Below, piece after piece: positions 7,808 to 15,646 of a stretch of 18,191 bases of DNA. How positions within the stretch are numbered: the stretch's first letter is position 1; each line of letters opens with the position of its first letter. Source of the DNA: Candidatus Tectimicrobiota bacterium (GTDB taxonomy: Bacteria > JACPSX01); contig JACPSX010000102.1 in the NCBI GenBank assembly GCA_016193065.1, positions 1 to 18,191 on the forward strand, written 5' to 3'. The position numbers and the translations under genes were made by a program. The notes beneath the pieces are model-generated. The model saw only the letters and a list, made by a program, of their open reading frames with translations. It was not told where the DNA came from and searched no databases.

Positions 7808-8845
7808 CTAGGAATTTGCGCGTCCGGCAATGCGCCGTTCTCTGCCTGCAGCGGCAACATTTCGGTAACGAACCAAGCCGTTTTCTTGCGCTTTTTCCGC
7901 CTGCCCCTCCGCCACCAAATGCTCCAAATGGGCCAGAGTTTCCGCCAGAGCAAAACGTCTGGCCTGGTCGGGTAGATTCTTGCCAAAGAGTTTTTGGGAT
8001 AAAGTGTACGGGGTCGAGCCCCTGCGGGTCATCAGGGACAAGAGGGTGTGTAGACGGCGCTGATGATGGAGGATGAGCTCCTCCACCCTGCCCCGAACAT
8101 CTTCAAAAGGCTCTCCGTGGGCGGGGAAAGCCAGCTTGACCGGGAGCTGGCTCACCTTTTCGAGAGAAGTGAGGTAACTCCCCAGGGGCTGTGGGTTGCT
8201 AAGAGGGAAGAGGCCAATGTTCGGAGTGATCCGGGGCAGCAGGTGATCGCCGACCCAAAACAACCCGGTCTCCGCTTCGAACAGGCAGAGATGACCCGGC
8301 GAATGGCCGGGAGTAATGATCGCCTGAAGACGCCGCCTCCCGACGATGATCGCATCACCCTCATTGACCGCGGTCACCTCCTGCACCGGATCAATGTGAG
8401 AGCCTAGTCGGACCCGCTGGGCATGGAGTCGGGCAATGAGGGAACGGGGCATGCCGCTTTGCTCCAGCATCTGGTGAATCGCCCGATCTGCGTTGCTGCC
8501 TGGATCGTACCAGTTATGGCCTAACATCTCGTATTCAGAGGAGGACATGACGATCCTGGCTCCCGTCATGGACTGTATGGTCCCGGCCATCCCCAAATGA
8601 TCCGGGTGGTAATGGGTCACCACGATGGTCGAAATGTCCCCCGGTGCAATGCCGATCATTCTTAGCGCGGCCTGAAAATGGGCCAGTGCCTTGGAAGTGT
8701 GCAAGCCACAGTCCACCAGGCAGGCTTCTCCATTGCCTTCGATCAGATAACAATTCACCACCTCGACGGGGAAGGGTAAAGGAAGCTTCAAAACCCAGCA
8801 CCCCGGGGAAATCTCCTCCACGTCGCCTGTCCCCTGATGGACCAT
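7808..8845 (-). CDS. Metallo-beta-lactamase-fold hydrolase
   Basis: A 345-residue MBL-fold protein with a complete dinuclear metal site: THYHPDH (77-83), H185 in GHSPGH, D200 in VGDHLL and H243 in PAHGEP. The order matches the glyoxalase II/LACTB2-like branch. After the core (about 255-330) is a helical C-terminal region resembling the winged-helix tail of LACTB2-like proteins. Likely a thioester, lactone or other hydrolase; the substrate cannot be read. ATG 8845 is chosen, with AGGGGAA upstream; an in-frame TTG at 8902 would add 19 residues but has its purine-rich site too close. It is the first gene of a minus-strand pair with the deacetylase-like hydrolase, suggesting a shared catabolic or detoxifying step. 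Confidence 0.88.
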   Translation of the reverse strand: MVHQGTGDVEEISPGCWVLKLPLPFPVEVVNCYLIEGNGEACLVDCGLHTSKALAHFQAALRMIGIAPGDISTIVVTHYHPDHLGMAGTIQSMTGARIVMSSSEYEMLGHNWYDPGSNADRAIHQMLEQSGMPRSLIARLHAQRVRLGSHIDPVQEVTAVNEGDAIIVGRRRLQAIITPGHSPGHLCLFEAETGLFWVGDHLLPRITPNIGLFPLSNPQPLGSYLTSLEKVSQLPVKLAFPAHGEPFEDVRGRVEELILHHQRRLHTLLSLMTRRGSTPYTLSQKLFGKNLPDQARRFALAETLAHLEHLVAEGQAEKAQENGLVRYRNVAAAGRERRIAGRANS

Positions 8846-9098
8846 CGCTGCGGTTCCCCTGGCCCTTTTCAGGCCGCTTCCCGAGGGATTTTCCTTAGTC
8901 AACCTTACTTACGGATCCCCAGCGGAAGACGGCCGGTGCAAATTTTGTGGATCCCTGCCAGCCAAAACTCAAGCATTTCGCGACTTTTAACAGTGCCATT
9001 CTAAGGAAAACCTCCGGATCACGCAACTGCTTTCGAAACCTGAGGACTGAAATCCGGACCAGTGTTCCTATATCCTGAGTCCCGGAAGGTCGAAGTAC

Positions 9099-9290
9099 AG
9101 TGGGCTTCGGGGCTCCCTTCGCTCCCGGGTACCCGCCTTGCGGGTGTCCACAGCGACCCTACCGGGCCTGCGCTCGGACGAACCTTCCGGAATTCCCTGC
9201 GGTCAGTTCCGGCTTTCATCCGGCGCAGGCCTCGGGGGGTTCCCCCGCTGCTCCGTCCACGTTCCGCTACGGGAGTCCTCTCAGCCCACT
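9099..9290 (+). ncRNA. Candidate structured RNA or palindromic repeat element
   Basis: Nested inverted repeats fold into a branched shape. The outer helix is AGTGGGCT (9099-9106) with AGCCCACT (9283-9290), eight perfect pairs. Directly inside, GGGCTCCC (9110-9117) pairs with GGGAGTCC (9271-9278), eight pairs including one G-U that is allowed only on the plus strand. Inner arms are 9124-9131 with 9160-9166 around hairpin ACCCGC-CTT-GCGGGT; GCCTGCGC (9166-9173) with GCGCAGGC (9223-9230) around CCGGAA/TTCCGG; and hairpin CGGGGG-GTT-CCCCCG (9233-9247). No known RNA family was recognised. It could instead be a dispersed palindromic repeat. Confidence 0.4.
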
Positions 9291-9292
9291 TT

Positions 9293-9316
9293 TCCTGTGA
9301 AACAGGATTTAATTCT
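9293..9316 (+). terminator. Possible weak terminator after the structured element
   Basis: TCCTGT (9293-9298) and ACAGGA (9302-9307) form a six-pair hairpin with a GAA loop, followed by an A/T-rich stretch (TTTAATTCTTT). The stem is short and the T tract interrupted, so this is tentative, but its position three bases after the outer helix fits the end of a small transcript. Confidence 0.3.
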
Positions 9317-9378
9317 TTGTTGGGAGTCCGCTTTTTGCCCGTCAACATCACACTTTTCGCAATAGAGCCCTGCTTCTC

Positions 9379-9408
9379 TTGACAAGCCCCGTTGATCGCT
9401 GGTAGGTA
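9379..9408 (+). promoter_or_regulatory. Possible promoter of the SLOG-fold gene
   Basis: A perfect TTGACA lies at 9379-9384. The best -10 candidate at 18 bases (TAGGTA, 9403-9408) is poor, so the call depends on the -35 box and on its place 95 bases before the start codon. Confidence 0.35.
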
Positions 9409-9438
9409 AGTATCCGGCTATCTTTTTTCGAACCGGAG

Positions 9439-9457
9439 TCGATTCAATGGGAATCGA
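9439..9457 (+). promoter_or_regulatory. Small leader hairpin before the SLOG-fold gene
   Basis: TCGATTC (9439-9445) and GAATCGA (9451-9457) are perfect inverted repeats with a five-base loop, eight bases ahead of the AGGAGG ribosome-binding site. TCGAACC also occurs twice, at 9428-9434 and 9454-9460. Could be an operator or a translation-modulating hairpin. Confidence 0.3.
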
Positions 9458-9478
9458 ACCAGCAAGGAGGAAGGCGTC

Positions 9479-9952
9479 GTGAGGACGGTGGCAGCCGTTA
9501 TCGGCGGAGGAGTCTGCGACCAGGAAACGACCCTGCTCGCTGAAAAGGTTGGGGAACAGCTTGCAGAACGAGGCGTGGTATTGGTCTGCGGAGGGCTGGG
9601 CGGGGTCATGGAAGCGGCCGCTCGCGGGGCCAAGAGAGCAGGGGGCACCACAGTGGGAATCCTGCCTGGATTCTCCGCCCAGGAAGCCAACCCATACATC
9701 GATATCCCGATTGTCACGGGACTCAGCCACGCCCGCAACGCCATCGTCGTGCGCAGCGCGAAAGTCGTGATCGCCTTACCAGGTGAATACGGCACCCTGT
9801 CCGAAATCGCCCTGGCCCTCAAGATGAGAATTCCCGTGATTGCCCTAAACGCGTGGTACAGTCAGGAAGGGGTGATCCACGCGAAAACCCCCGAGGAAGC
9901 GATACAAAAGGCCCTCAAATCCATCCCAGGCCTTGCCGACGGAAATCGGTAA
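9479..9952 (+). CDS. SLOG-fold (TIGR00725-like) protein
   Basis: A 157-residue Rossmann-like protein of the SLOG superfamily, which includes LOG cytokinin phosphoribohydrolases, DprA and the TIGR00725 group. A glycine-rich start IGGGVC (8-13) is followed by the nucleotide-binding CGGLGGVMEAAARGA (37-51) and PGEYGTLSEIA (101-111), equivalent to the LOG PGGxGTxxE motif with one glycine changed to glutamate. ARNAIVVRSA (85-94) is also typical. Such proteins bind nucleotides or nucleotide-derived ligands; the reaction of this subgroup is not established. GTG 9479 has a strong AGGAGG eight bases upstream. The stop codon is part of a terminator stem. Confidence 0.88.
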   Translation: MRTVAAVIGGGVCDQETTLLAEKVGEQLAERGVVLVCGGLGGVMEAAARGAKRAGGTTVGILPGFSAQEANPYIDIPIVTGLSHARNAIVVRSAKVVIALPGEYGTLSEIALALKMRIPVIALNAWYSQEGVIHAKTPEEAIQKALKSIPGLADGNR

Positions 9953-10002
9953 TCCCGCAGGACATTCTCTTCCTGGGCGGCCTCTGCCGGGATTTGCTTT
10001 TT
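9951..10002 (+). terminator. Rho-independent terminator overlapping the SLOG gene stop
   Basis: AATCCCG (9951-9957) pairs with CGGGATT (9988-9994), and CAG (9958-9960) with CTG (9984-9986), with one bulged C. TTGCTTTTT (9994-10002) follows. The loop is long (23 bases), so strength is uncertain. Confidence 0.5.
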
Positions 10003-10075
10003 CCTTGTCCTCTAGGGGAAACTGGTTTATCCTTGGCTCTTCGGAATTCGACGATTCCCGTGCGAGCTGGCTCTT

Positions 10076-10610
10076 ATGGCGGACACCACCGTTCCTCAGG
10101 AGAACAAGATCCTCACAGTGGACGACCTAAAGGAAAAGATCCGAGACATCCCGGACTTTCCCCAGAAGGGGGTTCTCTTTAAGGACATTACACCCTTACT
10201 GAAAGACCCCACCTGCTACCGCAGGGCCATTGAGCTCATTGCTTCCCGCTACCGGGACCGGAACATCAACCTGGTCGTGGGGGTCGAGGCCCGCGGCTTC
10301 ATGCTGGGGAGCCGGGATCGTTCCCATTCGCAAAGCCGGAAAACTCCCCTATCGCACCCTCAAGGCCACCTACCAGCTCGAATACGGCACGGACCAACTG
10401 GAGGTCCACCAGGATGCCATCCAGGCCGGAGACCGGGTTTTAATCATCGACGATTTGCTGGCCACGGGGGGAACCGTAGGCGCCGTCATCACCCTGGTGG
10501 AGCAGCTCAAGGGTCAAATTATCGGCCTTGCGTTCCTCGTCGAACTCACTTTTCTCGAGGGCCGAAAAAAGATCCCCGGCTTCGAGACTTATTCCCTGAT
10601 TCAATTTTAG
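10076..10610 (+). pseudogene. apt: Adenine phosphoribosyltransferase, broken by an internal deletion
   Basis: Adenine phosphoribosyltransferase makes AMP from adenine and PRPP in purine salvage. The first part, from ATG 10076 to about 10309, reads IRDIPDFPQKGVLFKDITPL and VVGVEARGFMLG. The second part, in a different frame from about 10311 to the TAG at 10608-10610, reads AGIVPIRKAGKLPYRTLKA, LEYGTDQLEVH and the PRPP-binding VLIIDDLLATGGT. Compared with E. coli Apt as I recall it, about eight residues between ARGFxxG and xGxVPxRK are missing, a net loss near 23 bases that explains the frame change. Everything else is intact. A ribosome-binding site is weak. As it stands no functional Apt is made; an assembly error is an equal possibility. 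Confidence 0.88.
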
Positions 10611-10634
10611 GCATCCTACGGAGGGAGGGACCCC

Positions 10635-13165
10635 ATGAGAGGAAGACTGCTCCTCATTCTTTTTTTCCTACTGGCCGCCTTCTCCCTGGGAGAGGTAATC
10701 TCCCTCATGATTCTGTCATTTTTATCGAGAACCCGGTTTTGGGGCTTCCGGATCGCCACCTCATCGTCCCGGTTCTGAAAGCTCTCCTGGTGCCGGCCTG
10801 TCTGACCATCGGCGTCCTGGCCGCTTTGCCCTTCTGGAGTCAGTGGAGCACCGCGCTGAAGTTTTTCTACCCCTCCGCGTTCCAGCTCTCGGATCCACTG
10901 TTCGGCAACGACATCAGTTTCTACGTCTTCGGGCTCCCATTCCTGCGTCTCTTGTATCGGGGGATCATGGCTTCCCTGACCCTGGGACTTCTCTCCGCTG
11001 CGGCGATCTACCTGTTCAACCGGGCAATTCACATCCTGCCCCGGGGAGTGGGCACGACGAGGCAGGCCCGGGCCCACCTGCTGGTGGGCGGCGCGCTCCT
11101 GCTGCTGGCCAAAGCCTGGGGATACCGCCTGGAAGCCTACGATCTCCTCTTCTCTCCCCGCGGGGTCGCCTTTGGCGCCAGTTATACCGATGTTCACGCC
11201 GATCTTCCCGTCCTCAAACTTCTCGTGGTGCTTTCCCTGGCATGTGCGCTGCTTCTTCTCATCTCCGTGTTCCGCCGGGGCTGGAAGCTCCCGGTGACGG
11301 GCTTTGTCGCACTCATTGCCGTCTCCATACTGGGCAAGGGGCTCTTCCCGGGTCTCCTGCAGCGCTTCAGTGTGGCTCCCAACGAGATTGCCATGGAGCG
11401 CCCCTACATCGATCTCAACATCAAATACACCCGGCAAGCCTTCGGTCTCAACAATATCGAAGAACGTGAGTTCCCTGCCGACGAAAACCTCACCTGGGGG
11501 ACCATCCAGCGCAACGAAGCCACCGTTCAGAACATCCGTCTTTGGGACACCAAGCCCCTGCTTACAAGCTACAGTCAGCTCCAGGAAATCCGCACCTATT
11601 ACAAATTCGTCGACATCGATGTGGACCGGTACGTGATCAACGGCCGCTACCGTCAGGTGACCTTATCCCCGCGGGAAATCTCCTACAAGGATCTGCCCAG
11701 CAAGATCTGGATCAATGAGCGCCTCAACTACACCCACGGATACGGCATCGTCATGGGACCCGTGAACCTGGTCACGGCGGAAGGACTTCCGGAATTCTTC
11801 ATCAAGGACATCCCTCCCCGGTCCCTGGACAGCGTGGAGGTCCGGCGCCCGGAGATCTACTTCGGGGAGATCCCCAATGATTATGTCTTCGTGAAAACCA
11901 AGGCCCAAGAATTCGACTACCCCTCGGGAGATCGCAACGTCTACTCGACCTATGCCGGGACGGGAGGGGTTCCTCTCTCTTCGTTCTGGCGGAAAGCGCT
12001 GTTTTCGATGCGCCTGGGCAGTCTGAAAATTCTCCTCTCCAACGACCTGACCCCGGAAAGCCGGATCCTCCTCTACCGGGACATTCGCCAGAGAGCCTCC
12101 CGGATTGCCCCGTTTTTACGTTACGATTCGGACCCCTACGTCGTCGTAACTGGAGAGGGCAAACTCTTCTGGATCCTGGACGCCTATACGGTCAGTTCCA
12201 TGTATCCCTATTCTGAACCGGTGCGGGGGATCGGCAACTACATTCGAAATTCCGTAAAGGTCGTCATCGACGCTTACAACGGCACCGTCCACTATTATGT
12301 GAGCGATCCTCAGGATCCGATCGTGCAAACCTACGCCCGGATTTTTCCCGACCTGTTCAAGCCCCTGGACACCATGGCAGCCGATCTGAAAGCCCACCTG
12401 CGCTATCCGGAAGGCCTGTTTTCGGTGCAGGCTCAGGTGTATGCCACCTATCACATGCAGGATTCTCAGGTGTTTTACAACAAAGAAGACTTATGGAGCC
12501 TGCCCGTGCGCGGCAGTGATAAAGGGCAGCCCATGGAGCCCTACTTCACGATCATGAAGCTTCCCGGCGAAACCAAGGAAGAGTTCATCTTGCTCGTTCC
12601 CTTTACTCCCAGCCGCAAGGACAACATGTCGGCCTGGCTGGCGGCGCGCAACGACCTGCCGAACTACGGCAAGCTGATCGTGTACAATTTCCCCAAGCAA
12701 AAGCTCATCTTCGGGCCCCGGCAGATCGAAGCCCGGATCGACCAGGATGCCGAGATCTCTCAGCAGATCTCCCTGTGGAACCAGACAGGTTCCCAGGTCA
12801 TCCGCGGCAACCTCCTGGCGATTCCGATCGAGACCTCCCTCATTTATGTGCAGCCTCTCTACCTGGCCGCCGCCCAGGGGCAGCTCCCCGAGCTGAAGAG
12901 GGTCATCGTCGCTTACGGCAACAGGATCGTCATGGAAGAGAATCTGGAACGGGCTCTGACCTCCCTTTTCCGGAGCGGGGCCGCACCGCGCCCCGTTGCG
13001 CCGGGCCCGGTGGCAAAGCGGGGCGTTGAGACCCAGGCACAGAAGGCCATGGAAGCATACAACCGGGCGCTGCAGTACTTGCGAGAGGGGAACTGGGCCT
13101 CCTACGGCCAGGAAGTCAATCGACTCGGGGAATTATTGCGGGAAATGTCCAGGCAATCCAAATAA
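10635..13165 (+). pseudogene. UPF0182-family membrane protein, N-terminal deletion and frame change
   Basis: A large multi-pass membrane protein of unknown function (UPF0182, usually about 900 residues). The true start is ATG 10635 with a strong GGAGGGAGGG site; it reads MRGRLLLILFFLLAAFSLGE and then stops at 10776-10778. The family sequence resumes in another frame from about 10706 (ENPVLGLPDRHLIVP) and runs cleanly for about 820 codons to 13165. It has several membrane segments (about 10770-11340) and a long extracytoplasmic part with APNEIAMERPYI, EIRTYYKFVDIDVDRY, VFVKTKAQEFDYP and DAYNGTVHYYV. The C-terminal region ends in the usual Pro-rich linker and helical YNRALQYLREGNW block. A stretch that should hold the second membrane segment is missing. 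It lies 24 bases after apt. Confidence 0.85.
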
Positions 13166-13283
13166 GCCCGATTAGACTCTCTGGGTAACTAAGGCATTTG
13201 ACCCACAAAATTCAACCAAAAACCCTATTTACGAACCGGAACGATTTGTGTAATTTCCACAAGAACTTAGGGAGGAACTGTCT

Positions 13284-14408
13284 GTGGTCCGAACAGAACT
13301 GAGCCAAGTTCTCTGCGATCCGCTGGGATTCAGCCGCCAGTGGTCCCGGGAGGGGTGCCGGGTCATGGGCTGCTTGGACAACTACGTTCCCGAGGAATTC
13401 ATCCATGCCGAGGAAATGATCCCCCTGCGCCTCTTGGGGTCTACGGAGAGCGTGACGCTGGCCGATACTTTCCTCCCTGTCTTTGCCGGCAAGCTGGCCC
13501 GCAGCATCCTGGAGCAGGCCCTGCAGGGAAACCTCGTCCACCTGGCGGGTATCGTCCTCTCCAACAGCAGCGATGCGGTGCGGATGCTCTACGACCTGTG
13601 GGAGCGCCACATCCCGGGGCAGTGGGTTGCCTTGATCGATGTCCCCGCCATCCTGGAAGGAGAGACCAACCACCGGGTTTTCCGGCAGGCCATGCTGGAG
13701 TTTAAAGAGAAACTGGAAAAGTTCACGGGCAAGCCTCTGGAGGCCGCCGCCTTGCGCCGCAGCATCGCCGTCTTCAACGAAAACCGCCGCCTGCTGAAAA
13801 AAGCTGCCGCCCTGTTGAGTGCCTCGCCGCCTCGATTGAGTGCCGAGACCTACCTGGATGCGGTTCTCAGCGGGTTCGTGCTTACGAAGGAGAAACATAA
13901 CGAGTACCTTCGGCAACTCCTGGAATCCTGCCGGCGGGAGACTCCCGACAGGGGAGGGCAACTCGTTCCCCTGCACATTTCCGGTCCCATCCTGGTGGAT
14001 CGATCCTTTCTCCCTCTCCTCCAGGAATGCGGCGCCACCATGGCCTCCGAAGACCTGGGTACCGGGAGCCGCTATTACTGGGACGAAGTTGATGAGACGG
14101 GAGATCCCATCGAGGCCGTCATCGAGCGGTACTGGAGGAAAATTCCGGACTCCTACAAGACGCCCATGAAACCCCGCTGGCTTCATCTGCTCTCCCAGAT
14201 CGAGCGCAGCAAGGCCAGGGGGGTCATTTTCGTCATCGAGAAATACTCCGATGAAGATCAGTATGACTACCCGGTATGGCGGGATCGATTGCGCGCCCGC
14301 GGCATTCCGTCTTTGCTGCTCGATTCCGAGCTGGTCCTGGAAGGCGAACAGGTGCGCACGCGCGTACAGACCTTCGTTGACATTGTGAGGGGAGGGGCCT
14401 TTTCATGA
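13284..14408 (+). CDS. 2-hydroxyacyl-CoA dehydratase/benzoyl-CoA reductase-family subunit (HgdB/BcrC-like), cysteine-poor
   Basis: A 374-residue HGD-D family protein, similar in length and motif order to the smaller subunits (HgdB, BcrC/BadD). Blocks seen are NYVPEEFIHAEEMIPLRLLG (33-52), NSSDAVRMLYD (94-104), EKLEKFTGK (142-150), FNENRRLL (164-171), SEDLGTGSRYYWD (255-267) and RARGIPSLLLDSE (337-349). In the family, cysteines near the VPEE, CD-x-VR, DLCTGSR and KFCD positions serve cluster binding or are conserved; here these read D32, S96, G259 and S322. The protein may thus lack its own [4Fe-4S] cluster. GTG 13284 has GGGAGGA upstream. It overlaps the next gene by ATGA, so the two are co-translated. 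Family membership is secure; substrate is unknown. Confidence 0.87.
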   Translation: MVRTELSQVLCDPLGFSRQWSREGCRVMGCLDNYVPEEFIHAEEMIPLRLLGSTESVTLADTFLPVFAGKLARSILEQALQGNLVHLAGIVLSNSSDAVRMLYDLWERHIPGQWVALIDVPAILEGETNHRVFRQAMLEFKEKLEKFTGKPLEAAALRRSIAVFNENRRLLKKAAALLSASPPRLSAETYLDAVLSGFVLTKEKHNEYLRQLLESCRRETPDRGGQLVPLHISGPILVDRSFLPLLQECGATMASEDLGTGSRYYWDEVDETGDPIEAVIERYWRKIPDSYKTPMKPRWLHLLSQIERSKARGVIFVIEKYSDEDQYDYPVWRDRLRARGIPSLLLDSELVLEGEQVRTRVQTFVDIVRGGAFS

Positions 14409-15646
14409 CGACTACCGCTCCGAAGAAGAAGGGGAGGGCACTGAACTCCTCTTACGAAGCCGCTATTGTCCTCAAGGAGTACTGGGAAGGAGCCGCCCGC
14501 CACCGGGCCGAGGGCCGCCCCGTGGCCTGGGTGTCGGGCAATGTACCCATCGAGCTCTTTTGGGCGCTGGGCATCTACCCCGTGTATCCGGAAAACTACT
14601 CGGCCGTCTGCGCCTCCATTCAACGCGCTCAGGAACTCTGTGAGGAGGCGGAAGAGAGGGGCTACTCGATTGATTTGTGCTCCTACAGCCGGGTCAACCT
14701 GGGAATCGTGCTCGGCAAGGGAGTTGACCATCCGGATCTCCCCTATGGTGGACTCCCCCGCCCCGATATGCTGGTCACCACCCGGATTCCGTGCCTCCCT
14801 CAAGTGAAGTGGTGGGAGGTCGTGCGGGAATTCTTCGATATCCCCATGTTCGTCGTCGATGCCACGATGGTGGATCTCCCAATCCGCGAGTCCCAGCGCC
14901 AGCACTACCTGGGCCAGATCCGGGAGCTGATCCCCTGCCTGGAGAAGAAACTTGGAGTTCGCTTTCAGGAGGACACGTTCCTGGAAACTTTGAAACTTTC
15001 CGACCGGGCGGCGGAGATCTGGCTCGAACTCCTGGATCTTCGTACGGCCGTACCCAGCCCGGTGGGGAGCCGGGAAATGTGCGGCAACGTCTTCCCACTG
15101 GTTGCCATGCTGGGAAACCCGAGGACCATCGAGTTTTTTACCCACCTCCGGGACGAGGCCAAACAGTGCGTCCAGGAGGGCAAAGGGGCTCTGGAAAACG
15201 AGCGGATCCGGCTCGGCTGGGACAACATCCCCATGTGGTACAACCTGAAATTCTTCAGCGACGTGGAAGATCGAAACGCGATTTTTACCTATGAGACCTA
15301 CCTGCGCTACGTCTGGGGAGGCCGCATGGACTTAAACGACCCCTGGACCGCATTTGCCGACAAGCACCTGGATGTCTGGCTCAACTACAGCATCAACCAG
15401 CGGGTCCGCACCCTTCTTCATGACATCGTCAAGTTCAAACTGGACGGCCTCGTCTTCCACCAAAACCGCAGTTGCAAACGGTTCTCCATGGGTCAACGGG
15501 ACCTGGCTCAGGTCATTCAGGAGAACCTCGGAGTTTCGAGCCTGTTTATCGAGTCCGATATGGCGGATCCCAGGGCGTACGCGGAAGCTCCGACCCGGGT
15601 AAAAATGGAGGCGTTCCTGGAAATGCTGGAGGGGAAAAAGAGCTGA
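14405..15646 (+). CDS. 2-hydroxyacyl-CoA dehydratase/benzoyl-CoA reductase-family subunit (BcrB-like)
   Basis: A 413-residue HGD-D family protein resembling the larger subunits HgdA and BcrB/BadE. Blocks include PVAWVSGNVPIELFWALGIYP (39-59), DLCSYSRVNLG (90-100), IPCLPQVKWWE (128-138) and FHQNRSCKRFSMGQ (351-364), with APTRVKMEAFLEML at the C-terminus. C92, C130 and C357 stand where the family places its three [4Fe-4S] ligands, so this subunit should carry the active-site cluster. In the known enzymes the cluster receives an electron from an ATP-driven activator to dehydrate a 2-hydroxyacyl-CoA or reduce an aromatic acyl-CoA, reactions typical of strict anaerobes. The ATG overlaps the previous stop and the stop overlaps the activator's ATG by one base, indicating one operon. 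Confidence 0.9.
   Translation: MTTTAPKKKGRALNSSYEAAIVLKEYWEGAARHRAEGRPVAWVSGNVPIELFWALGIYPVYPENYSAVCASIQRAQELCEEAEERGYSIDLCSYSRVNLGIVLGKGVDHPDLPYGGLPRPDMLVTTRIPCLPQVKWWEVVREFFDIPMFVVDATMVDLPIRESQRQHYLGQIRELIPCLEKKLGVRFQEDTFLETLKLSDRAAEIWLELLDLRTAVPSPVGSREMCGNVFPLVAMLGNPRTIEFFTHLRDEAKQCVQEGKGALENERIRLGWDNIPMWYNLKFFSDVEDRNAIFTYETYLRYVWGGRMDLNDPWTAFADKHLDVWLNYSINQRVRTLLHDIVKFKLDGLVFHQNRSCKRFSMGQRDLAQVIQENLGVSSLFIESDMADPRAYAEAPTRVKMEAFLEMLEGKKS

Larger units (their letters stand above)
8903..9478. other. Long gene-free stretch between divergent transcription units
   Basis: About 576 bases separate the minus-strand MBL gene from the plus-strand SLOG gene. Short open frames exist in several registers but none has a credible ribosome-binding site, domain or composition. 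The stretch should contain the promoter of the MBL operon, which I could not place. It also holds the structured element at 9099-9290, a possible promoter at 9379 and a small leader hairpin at 9439-9457. Confidence 0.75.

Noticed and set aside
9019-9382. Protein-coding frames of 66-110 codons in the gene-free stretch
   Set aside because: Overlapping frames are open in several registers on both strands, without ribosome-binding sites or recognisable motifs, and they coincide with the inverted repeats.
9428-9470. A tRNA remnant or attachment site on the minus strand, because GGTTCGATTCCC resembles a T arm
   Set aside because: The flanking bases do not form a T stem, and there is no acceptor stem or CCA, and no integrase nearby.
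10076-13165. One continuous reading frame of 1029 codons from apt into the UPF0182 protein, as a fusion protein
   Set aside because: The middle part (about 10310-10705) has no family similarity and lies out of frame with the real second half of apt and the real start of the UPF0182 gene. The frame is open by chance in G+C-rich DNA after two deletions.
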